Positions 1-5,254 of a DNA stretch of 7,191 nt are shown piece by piece. The position numbers and the translations under genes were made by a program. This DNA is from Lentisphaeria bacterium. Lineage in GTDB: Bacteria; Verrucomicrobiota; Lentisphaeria; Oligosphaerales; Lenti-02. The stretch's first letter is position 1. Each line of letters opens with the position of its first letter. The notes under the pieces were generated by a model. It saw only the letters and a program-made list of their open reading frames with translations, was not told the origin of the DNA and did no database searches. The stretch is from NCBI GenBank assembly GCA_023145395.1, contig JAGLDW010001068.1, positions 1 to 7,191 of the forward strand. Reading direction: 5' to 3'.

Positions 1-784
1 TGCGCAGGAACTCCACCACGCGATCGCAGGCCTGGTCCACCGCGTCTTCGTCCTCCGCGACCAGCAGTTCGCATTCGCGCGCAACCTTGGGGCGAAAGAT
101 CTTGACCACGCGGGTGGGAGAGCCCTTCAGCCCGAGCAGGGCGGAGTCCACATTGAGGTCCGCCGCCGAGAATATTTCCACCTGAAGCGCACGTGCCACA
201 CGCTTCCCCATGAGCGTTGGCAGGCGCGGGTCGGAGACTTCCTTGACAACCGTGAGCACGGCGGGCAGCGTGACTGCAAGGCACTCATAGCCATCCTCCA
301 CCAGGCGATCGACGACGGCCTCGTCGGGGTTCACCGTCTCGATGCGGCTGACATAGGTCACAACCGGCTGGTCTAGAAAGGCGGCGATGCCGGGGCCCAC
401 TTGGCCGGTGTCGCCATCCGTGGCGCGTTCGCCGCAAAGGACCAGATCCGCCCCCCCAAGTTTCTCGATGGCGGCGGCGAGCACGTAGGAAGTGGCCCAG
501 GTGTCCGAGGCGGCGAAGGCCCGGTCTGAAACGAGCACCGCGCGGTCGCAGCCCATCGCGACGACCTCACGCAATGCGCTTTCCGCCTTGGGCGGTCCCA
601 TGCTCAATGCCACCACCTCGTCGGCAATGCCCGCGTCACGGAGCCGGATGGCACTCTCGACCGCATACAAGTCGAGGGGATTGACAATCGCCTCGACTCC
701 ATCACGGACCATGGTGCCCGTCTCCTCGTCCATCTTGACAGCACTGGTTTCAGGCACCTGCTTGATGGGCACAACGATTCTCAT
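1..784 (-). CDS. etfB: Electron transfer flavoprotein beta subunit, 3' end cut by window edge
   Basis: EtfB pairs with EtfA to form a soluble FAD-containing heterodimer that passes electrons between acyl-CoA or similar dehydrogenases and other redox partners. Reading the minus strand from ATG at 784 gives 261 residues with no stop before the window edge. This is about the usual family length (~250-265), so only the last few residues should be missing. Visible family features are KQVPET at residues 8-13, the INPxD-like VNPLD at 34-38, a nucleotide-binding segment LCGERATDGDTGQVGP at 116-131, and the EtfB signature region VEDGYECLAVTLPAVLTV at 162-179, followed by DPRLPTLMGKR. The DGDTGQVGP form resembles FixA-type and flavin-bifurcating ETFs, where EtfB may bind FAD instead of AMP; that subtype is inference. 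The start gives the canonical MRIVVPIKQ N-terminus. Its ribosome binding site is weak (GAGAAAG about 6 bases upstream). An etfA gene would be expected just past the left edge. I cannot see a convincing promoter for it. Confidence 0.93.
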   Translation of the reverse strand, partial: MRIVVPIKQVPETSAVKMDEETGTMVRDGVEAIVNPLDLYAVESAIRLRDAGIADEVVALSMGPPKAESALREVVAMGCDRAVLVSDRAFAASDTWATSYVLAAAIEKLGGADLVLCGERATDGDTGQVGPGIAAFLDQPVVTYVSRIETVNPDEAVVDRLVEDGYECLAVTLPAVLTVVKEVSDPRLPTLMGKRVARALQVEIFSAADLNVDSALLGLKGSPTRVVKIFRPKVARECELLVAEDEDAVDQACDRVVEFLR

Positions 785-1161
785 AGGGAGCTTTCTCGCG
801 GATGATTCATCTTACGTAGGCCTTGCCCAGTTCCATCTAGGAACAGTCGCACAGCGTACTGCGGGACACGAAGCGTAGACTTGACCCAAACATGCTAGGA
901 TAGTTTGCCGCACGGTTTGGAATCCGCAAGTGTTAGAGGCTCTTGCAGAACCCCACGTGGCCGCGCGGCACGCAGTTTTGGCAAGAAATGGTGTACATTC
1001 TTCCTTGCCGCGGATCAATATTTTTCTTATAATGATACAATATGCCTGTGCTAGTTGCGGCGATGCCTGACGTTGCTTGAGTCGGGAGAGGGAATGCTGG
1101 GCGAGAGGCAATGCAGAAAACAGATGGACTCCAGGCGCATGACAGAAGGATGGACAAGGGT
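785..1161. other. Divergent intergenic region between etfB and the prepilin-like gene
   Basis: This stretch separates two genes transcribed away from each other, so it must hold promoters for both unless etfB is driven in some other way. The rightward promoter at 1005-1033 is clear. On the leftward strand I looked for a -35/-10 pair upstream of etfB between 785 and 960 and found only poor matches. The stretch 1011-1045 is strikingly AT-rich for this window. Several open frames cross the region, but none has a family motif or a good start, and I call no gene in it. Bases 1094-1161 contain competing start codons discussed under the prepilin-like gene. Confidence 0.7.
1005..1033 (+). promoter_or_regulatory. 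Sigma70-type promoter reading toward the prepilin-like gene
   Basis: A perfect -10 hexamer TATAAT lies at 1028-1033. The -35 candidate TTGCCG at 1005-1010 matches four of six bases of TTGACA, and the spacer is exactly 17 bp. The spacer and the bases after the -10 are AT-rich, unlike the rest of the window. Transcription would begin near 1040, leaving an untranslated leader of about 70 to 120 bases depending on the start used by the next gene. TACAAT at 1036-1041 is a second, weaker -10-like sequence. The identification rests on consensus alone. Confidence 0.65.
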
Positions 1162-1851
1162 ATGGCAAGAAGAAAATTCACATTGATCGAGCTTCTTGTG
1201 GTGATCGCCATCATCGCGATTCTCGCGGGGCTGCTCCTGCCGGCTCTGGGTTTGGCGCGCGAGAAGGCTCGTCGGATCAAATGTCTGGGGCAGATCAAGC
1301 AATTGGGGTTTGCCACGCTGAGCTATGCGGATTCGTGCGAGGAGTACGTTCCCATCGGCAGCCCGGATCAGAGCAACTGGCTCTGGGAAACTACCCGAAT
1401 GCAGATTGGCGGGTTGATGGATCAAGGACTCCCGAGGAAGACCTTCTATTGCCCATCCTACAAGGATTGGGATGTTGATGGGAATTGGAACTCCTCGGCC
1501 AATGTCCGCGTCACTTCCTATATTTTTCTCTTCGAGCGTCGATCCAGTGAGGGTGCGACTGGCGCTCTGGCGGACTCCGCTCTTCTCGGCGGCGCGCAGT
1601 GGATCCATCGAGTGGATCAAGTGAAGAATGCGGGTGATGTAGTGATGATGGCGGATGCCTGCCCACAACGGGGAACCGACTTTGTTTTCGACAGCGGAGG
1701 CATAGTGCACCGCCCCATGCACCTGAGCCGCGGGAAGAACATCGCGGGCGGCAGTGTCGGATTTGTCGATGGACACGGCGAGTGGCGAATGGGGAGTCAG
1801 ATGGTGAGGCGGCACACGCCCGACGGTGGCACCTCTCATTTCTGGTTCTAG
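1162..1851 (+). CDS. Prepilin-like protein with N-terminal methylation motif (PVC type II secretion pseudopilin-like family)
   Basis: A 229-residue exported protein of the large prepilin-like family of Lentisphaerota, Verrucomicrobiota and Planctomycetes, often annotated as prepilin-type N-terminal cleavage/methylation domain protein or DUF1559/H-X9-DG protein. The leader MARRK is followed by FTLIELLVVIAII, with the conserved glutamate at position 5 after the presumed cleavage site, and a hydrophobic helix to about residue 29. AREKAR at 32-37, the KQLG and YAD segments at 46-57, and the late FVDGHGEW at 201-208 fit the family. The residue before the cleavage site is Lys, not the Gly of classical type IV prepilins; this is common in this family. 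There are cysteines at 41, 59, 97 and 167. The start at 1162 is chosen because it gives the short basic leader usual here. In-frame ATGs at 1150 and 1111 add 4 or 17 residues, and none of the three has a well-spaced ribosome binding site. The gene stands alone, with no secretion-machinery neighbours. It may be a surface or pseudopilus component, but its actual role is unknown. Confidence 0.88.
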   Translation: MARRKFTLIELLVVIAIIAILAGLLLPALGLAREKARRIKCLGQIKQLGFATLSYADSCEEYVPIGSPDQSNWLWETTRMQIGGLMDQGLPRKTFYCPSYKDWDVDGNWNSSANVRVTSYIFLFERRSSEGATGALADSALLGGAQWIHRVDQVKNAGDVVMMADACPQRGTDFVFDSGGIVHRPMHLSRGKNIAGGSVGFVDGHGEWRMGSQMVRRHTPDGGTSHFWF

Positions 1852-1861
1852 CCCGACTCCG

Positions 1862-1892
1862 CACCCTCGGTCCCGGAGGTCCCGAGCCACTG
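1862..1892 (+). repeat. 31-bp direct repeat, copy 1
   Basis: This copy begins 11 bases after the stop codon of the prepilin-like gene and is identical over 31 bp to the copy at 1945-1975. Inside it, two near-identical 9-mers stand in tandem (GGTCCCGGA then GGTCCCGAG), and CTCGG/CCGAG arms could pair across them. Flanks outside the 31 bp do not match between the copies. The GC-rich, partly palindromic make-up and intergenic location resemble REP-type dispersed repeats, though only a genome-wide search could show that. Confidence 0.85.
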
Positions 1893-1909
1893 CGCGCTCA
1901 TGGTGGTGT

Positions 1910-1924
1910 GGGACGGCTCGTCCC
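1910..1924 (+). other. Perfect 6-bp hairpin between the two repeat copies
   Basis: GGGACG at 1910-1915 and CGTCCC at 1919-1924 are exact reverse complements around a 3-base GCT loop. No T-run follows, so it is not a standard intrinsic terminator. GGCTCG at 1915-1920 inside it is also complementary to CGAGCC, present in both flanking repeat copies (from 1883 and from 1966), so alternative pairings are possible in RNA or single-stranded DNA. Confidence 0.6.
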
Positions 1925-1944
1925 GCGTGTCAGCTCGCAACAAT

Positions 1945-1975
1945 CACCCTCGGTCCCGGAGGTCCCGAGCCACTG
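1945..1975 (+). repeat. 31-bp direct repeat, copy 2
   Basis: Identical to copy 1 with no mismatch and offset by exactly 83 bp. Together the copies define one complete 83-bp period plus a partial second one, as if a longer tandem array had shortened or a unit had been duplicated. The sequence after this copy shows no third unit. Confidence 0.85.
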
Positions 1976-2041
1976 GCTGGACGACTTCCTTGGAGCCCCT
2001 CTCCTCACATTCGCTTTCTACATTCATCCTAAAAGCTTGCA

Positions 2042-2068
2042 CGGGATGATCTTCCGTATCATATCCCG
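2042..2068. other. Imperfect inverted repeat
   Basis: CGGGAT then GAT (2042-2050) pairs with ATC (2058-2060) and ATCCCG (2063-2068), giving a 6+3 bp stem with a 2-base bulge and a 7-base loop. It is followed by GCTTTCCCCC, not a T-tract. It could help end transcription from the upstream gene or protect a 3' end, but it lies about 190 bases past that stop codon, so function is uncertain. Confidence 0.35.
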
Positions 2069-2252
2069 GCTTTCCCCCACTCACAAAGAACACCTGCGTG
2101 ACTAACATGCGCCCTGCGGGAAAGACGCGAACTGCAAAAAGTCGGGTCAGGGCTTATGGTATGCGTTCGACCTGCATGAGAGACCCCAGCGGCTGACGGC
2201 AGTGCGGACTGCGTGGGATGAGCGCGTTCATGGAACGGAAGGCATAGCCTGG

Positions 2253-3620
2253 ATGAACATTGTAATCCTTGGTGCGGGAGAGGTGGGCAAGCAGTTGGCC
2301 TGGACTCTGTCGACGAAGCGCAACAGCGTTGCCGTCGTCGATAGTCGGGCGGACCGCTTGGCCCGTCTCCAAGACCATCTCGACGTCATGACGGTCCAGG
2401 GGGACTGCGCCGACTTCAGCGTGCTGAAGAAGGCGGGCATCCACAAGGCGGAGCTCCTCGTCGCCGCGTCCGGCAGCGATCCATCCAATGTGCTGGCCTG
2501 TCAGATAGCCCGCCACCTCGGGGTCGGCAAGACGATCTGCCGACTGTCCTCGAGATGCCTCTTTTCCGCCGAGGATGGATTCTCGGCGGACTTGCTGGGG
2601 ATCGACCATGTGATCCTGCCGGCGGAGAAATGCATCCGGCGCATTCTGCGTGTGCTTCAGCACCAGTGTCTAGTCGAGAGGGTGGATTTCAGTGTTCAAG
2701 ATGCCCAGATGTCCTGTGTCAGAGTGGCGCCCGGGTCGGTTGTCGCCGGAGTGAGACTGGCAGATTTTCCAGATCGGGAGCTGGTGTCGTCCATCCGCTT
2801 CTCGGCCATTGTTCGGAACCAGCGCCTGCTCATTCCCCGGGGTGACACCGTGCTGGCGCCGGGGGACGAGGTCTATGTGGCCGGGCCGAGTGCCAACGTC
2901 GAGGCGCTGTTCGATCTGGTGGATGATGAAAGCCGACGTCCCTCCCTGGTTCTTGTCGCTGGCGCGACGCGCATGGCCCGGGTGCTGATTCCCCAGTTGC
3001 TGGCTGACGGCTATCAAGTGCGTGTCATCGAGGAAAGCCGGGACGAGAGCGAACGCTTTCTCGACGAGCTTGGCGAGGGCGTCATGGTCATTCAAGGCAG
3101 CGCCACCGACGCCCGCGTGCTCGAGGAGGCGGGCATAGGCGAGTGCGGAGCGTTCATCAGCGTCCTGCGCGATGACGAGAAGAATATCCTGAGTTGCATT
3201 CTGGCCAAGGAGCAGGGCGCCCGAAAAGTGGTCGCGGTCACCAACAAGGCGGAGTACATGGACATTGTGCCCGCCTTGAAGCCCATCGACTGCGGCTTCA
3301 GCCCCCGTCTTGGCGCCGTCAACACGGTCCTCAACCTGCTGGGCTCCGAGACGGGCCGAGTCCACGCCATGCTGCACCGCACGCATGCCTATGTATACGA
3401 ATTCCGGGTGGCGCCCGGTTCGCGCCTCTGCGGACAACGCATCGCGGATCACACGGATGGTTTTCCTGCGGCTCTCGCTCTGGTGTTGCGGGGAGACCAG
3501 GTCCTGCCGGCAACCGGAGACGCGGTTCTGGAGGAAGGCGATAGGGTCGCCGCCATCGCGACTCCCGAACACGAGCAGCACCTGGCGGTTCTTTTCCGCA
3601 AACCCAGGCTGTTCGGCTAA
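2253..3620 (+). CDS. trkA: Trk system potassium uptake protein TrkA, NAD-binding regulatory subunit
   Basis: A cytoplasmic regulatory subunit that binds NAD(H) or related nucleotides and controls the TrkH potassium channel. The 455 residues match the usual length of full TrkA (about 458) with four domains: RCK_N at about 1-120, RCK_C at about 137-223, a second RCK_N at about 231-350 and a second RCK_C at about 372-452. The first Rossmann fold has the full GAGEVG at residues 7-12 and acidic D30 after the second strand. The paired QGDCADFSVLKKAGI (49-63) and QGSATDARVLEEAGI (281-295) stretches show the internal duplication. In the second fold the loop reads GATRMA (237-242), lacking the second and third glycines of GxGxxG, though the acidic E260 remains. 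The start at 2253 gives the typical MNIVILGAG N-terminus; an in-frame ATG at 2202 would add 17 residues with no family match. trkH follows after 99 bases on the same strand. Confidence 0.96.
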   Translation: MNIVILGAGEVGKQLAWTLSTKRNSVAVVDSRADRLARLQDHLDVMTVQGDCADFSVLKKAGIHKAELLVAASGSDPSNVLACQIARHLGVGKTICRLSSRCLFSAEDGFSADLLGIDHVILPAEKCIRRILRVLQHQCLVERVDFSVQDAQMSCVRVAPGSVVAGVRLADFPDRELVSSIRFSAIVRNQRLLIPRGDTVLAPGDEVYVAGPSANVEALFDLVDDESRRPSLVLVAGATRMARVLIPQLLADGYQVRVIEESRDESERFLDELGEGVMVIQGSATDARVLEEAGIGECGAFISVLRDDEKNILSCILAKEQGARKVVAVTNKAEYMDIVPALKPIDCGFSPRLGAVNTVLNLLGSETGRVHAMLHRTHAYVYEFRVAPGSRLCGQRIADHTDGFPAALALVLRGDQVLPATGDAVLEEGDRVAAIATPEHEQHLAVLFRKPRLFG

Positions 3621-3708
3621 GGGTCGGCACGGAAATAACTTTGCATTCCCGCGTAGACTCCGGGGTCGTCACAGAGTGCTTGAGAGTCGGAAATATCCAG
3701 GCTGGAGC

Positions 3709-3713
3709 AAGGA
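3709..3713 (+). promoter_or_regulatory. Ribosome binding site for trkH GTG start
   Basis: AAGGA lies six bases before GTG at 3720. It supports use of this non-ATG start in preference to the in-frame ATG at 3732, which would shorten the first membrane segment's leader by four residues and lacks such spacing. Confidence 0.7.
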
Positions 3714-3719
3714 TCCTAA

Positions 3720-5231
3720 GTGAACATTCGAATGGTCATCCGAGTGGTGTCGTCTCTGGTCGCGGTGATCGGCCTGTTCATGGCGACATCGGCACCGGTT
3801 TCCTGGGTCATGGGTGACCCGTCACGGGTCTCCTGGATGCTATTGGCATGCTCGGTTGGGACCATGCTGGTTGGCTCTCTCGTCAGTCGGATGACACGTG
3901 GCGCCCTGCAGTTCACGTTTCGCGAGGGATTTGCGATCGTCACCTTTGGCTGGCTTTTCGCCTCGATTTTCGGGGGCTTGCCGCTGTACGTGATCGGCGG
4001 TGTTCACTGGTACGACGCCATCTTCGAGACCATGTCCGGATTCACCACGACGGGCGCCAGCATTCTGGACGGCACGCTGGTGTTGCGGAATGGCACGACC
4101 CTTAGCTCCGGAATCGCCGACATGCCCGCCGGCGTGCTCTACTGGCGCAGCCTGACGCATTGGCTGGGCGGCATGGGCATCGTGGTGCTGTCGGTGGCGA
4201 TCCTGCCTTTTCTGGGGATCGGCTCACAGCAACTTTTTCATGCTGAGGTCCCCGGGCCGACCAGCGACCAACTCACCCCGAAAATTGCCGATTCGGCCAA
4301 GATTCTCTGGGCTGTCTACGTGCTGCTGTCCGTGGTTGAAACCGGTTTGCTGATGGGCGGGGGCATGTCTCTCTTCGATGCCTGGTGCCATACCTGCGGC
4401 ACCATGGCGACAGGGGGCTTTTCGACCCAGCAGGCGAGCGTCGGGGGGTTCAACAGCGCCTATATCGACGGGGTCATCACCCTGTTCATGTTTCTTGCCG
4501 GCGCCAACTTCGTCCTGCACTTCCGGGCATTGCGGGGCAAGCCCTTGACGTTCTTCCGCGACGAGGAGTTCCGCTTCTATTTTTTGCTGGCCGTAGTTGC
4601 CACGCTCAGCGTGACCGTCAAGCTCATGGGAGGCGATATCATCACCTCGGCGGGCGCCCGGCTGCACAATGTCGGATTCTTCACGGCGCTGCGGTACGGT
4701 TCCTTTCAAGTGGTCTCGATCCTGACCACAACTGGTTTCGTGACTGCCGATTTCAACCTCTGGCCAGCCTACTGCGCCTTGCTGCTGGTGGTCTTGATGT
4801 TCATAGGCGGCTGTGCGGGCTCCACGGGCGGGGGCATGAAAGTTGCACGTCTGGTCTTGCTGATCAAGTACAGCATCGCCCAGATCGAGCGCTGCGTCTT
4901 CCGCCGTTCGGTGTCGAATGTCCGACTCAACCGCGAGCGCGTCGATACGGCGACGCTACACAAGACGCTGGGGTTCTTCTTCCTCTTTGTCGGACTCTTT
5001 GTCGCCTCGAGCCTGGCTCTATGCCTCCTGGGCGTGGACGACGTTGTCACCGCCAGCTCTGCCTCCATCGCCGCCCTCGGCAACATCGGCCCCGGCCTGG
5101 GCAAGGTGGGCGCGGTGTGCACCTATGCCTGGATGAGCCCACCCGCCAAAGGGGTTCTGACGTTCATGATGCTACTGGGGCGGCTTGAACTCTATACCGT
5201 TCTGGTGCTTTTCCTGCGCTCCTCCTACTGA
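3720..5231 (+). CDS. trkH: Trk system potassium uptake protein TrkH, membrane subunit
   Basis: The integral membrane, K+-conducting subunit of the Trk system, with 503 residues (E. coli TrkH has 483). It is built of four repeated membrane-pore-membrane units plus extra N-terminal helices. All four selectivity-filter loops are visible: TTTGA at residues 109-113, MATGG at 229-233, TTTGF at 336-340 and GNIGPG at 454-459, each with the conserved filter glycine. Other hallmarks are ETMSGFTTTG at 103-112, HWLGGMGIVVL at 147-157, the GGCAGSTGGGMK segment at 363-374 (which in this family carries the intramembrane gating loop) and the C-terminal MLLGRLELYTVLVLF at 484-498. Arginine-rich stretches around 270-285 and 391-407 are probably cytoplasmic and could contact TrkA. 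The start is GTG. The gene lies 99 bases after trkA, with no terminator or convincing promoter between them, so the two are probably co-transcribed. No key residue is missing. Confidence 0.97.
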   Translation: MNIRMVIRVVSSLVAVIGLFMATSAPVSWVMGDPSRVSWMLLACSVGTMLVGSLVSRMTRGALQFTFREGFAIVTFGWLFASIFGGLPLYVIGGVHWYDAIFETMSGFTTTGASILDGTLVLRNGTTLSSGIADMPAGVLYWRSLTHWLGGMGIVVLSVAILPFLGIGSQQLFHAEVPGPTSDQLTPKIADSAKILWAVYVLLSVVETGLLMGGGMSLFDAWCHTCGTMATGGFSTQQASVGGFNSAYIDGVITLFMFLAGANFVLHFRALRGKPLTFFRDEEFRFYFLLAVVATLSVTVKLMGGDIITSAGARLHNVGFFTALRYGSFQVVSILTTTGFVTADFNLWPAYCALLLVVLMFIGGCAGSTGGGMKVARLVLLIKYSIAQIERCVFRRSVSNVRLNRERVDTATLHKTLGFFFLFVGLFVASSLALCLLGVDDVVTASSASIAALGNIGPGLGKVGAVCTYAWMSPPAKGVLTFMMLLGRLELYTVLVLFLRSSY

Positions 5232-5239
5232 TCTTCACG

Positions 5240-5247
5240 AAAAGGAG
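5240..5247 (+). promoter_or_regulatory. Strong ribosome binding site between trkH and the secreted hydrolase
   Basis: AAAAGGAG sits seven bases before ATG at 5255, inside the 23-base gap after the trkH stop. It is the best Shine-Dalgarno match in the window and fixes the start of the downstream gene. Confidence 0.85.
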
Positions 5248-5254
5248 TCTCTGC

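Larger units (their letters stand above)
1852..2252. other. Intergenic region with repeats and hairpins upstream of trkA
   Basis: This is 401 bases without a supportable gene. The first 125 bases hold two identical 31-bp repeats and a perfect hairpin between them; a second imperfect hairpin lies at 2042-2068. The open frames crossing it read the repeat twice as GPGGPEPL-like peptide and have no family motifs, so I treat them as chance. Bases 2109-2252 contain no clear promoter: TATGGT at 2155-2160 with CTGCAA 17 bases upstream is a weak match. A purine-rich CGGAAGG at 2236-2242 could serve as the ribosome binding site for trkA, with a long 10-base gap. Confidence 0.7.

Noticed and set aside
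785..960. Promoter for etfB on the minus strand
   Set aside because: Candidate -10 hexamers such as TATCCT and TAGCAT have no acceptable -35 partner at 16-18 bp.
1051..1890. A 279-codon open frame on the minus strand opposite the prepilin-like gene
   Set aside because: It mirrors a clear family member on the plus strand, has no recognisable motif and is explained by GC-rich codon usage.
1782..2105. A 107-codon plus-strand open frame through the repeat region with a twice-repeated GPGGPEPL-like peptide
   Set aside because: The peptide repeat simply reflects the 31-bp DNA repeat read in one frame; start and motifs are lacking.
2132..2160. CTGCAA/TATGGT pair as a trkA promoter
   Set aside because: The -35 matches only three of six bases, and such pairs are expected by chance.
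2670..3581. A 303-codon minus-strand open frame opposite trkA
   Set aside because: TrkA on the plus strand has all its domains and expected length; the antisense frame has no family features.
3656..3688. GACTC/GAGTC inverted repeat between trkA and trkH
   Set aside because: Only five base pairs with a long loop and no T-tract; not enough for a terminator or operator.
4385..5188. A 267-codon plus-strand open frame inside trkH
   Set aside because: It is an alternate frame of TrkH, Arg/His/Pro-rich and without membrane segments or motifs.
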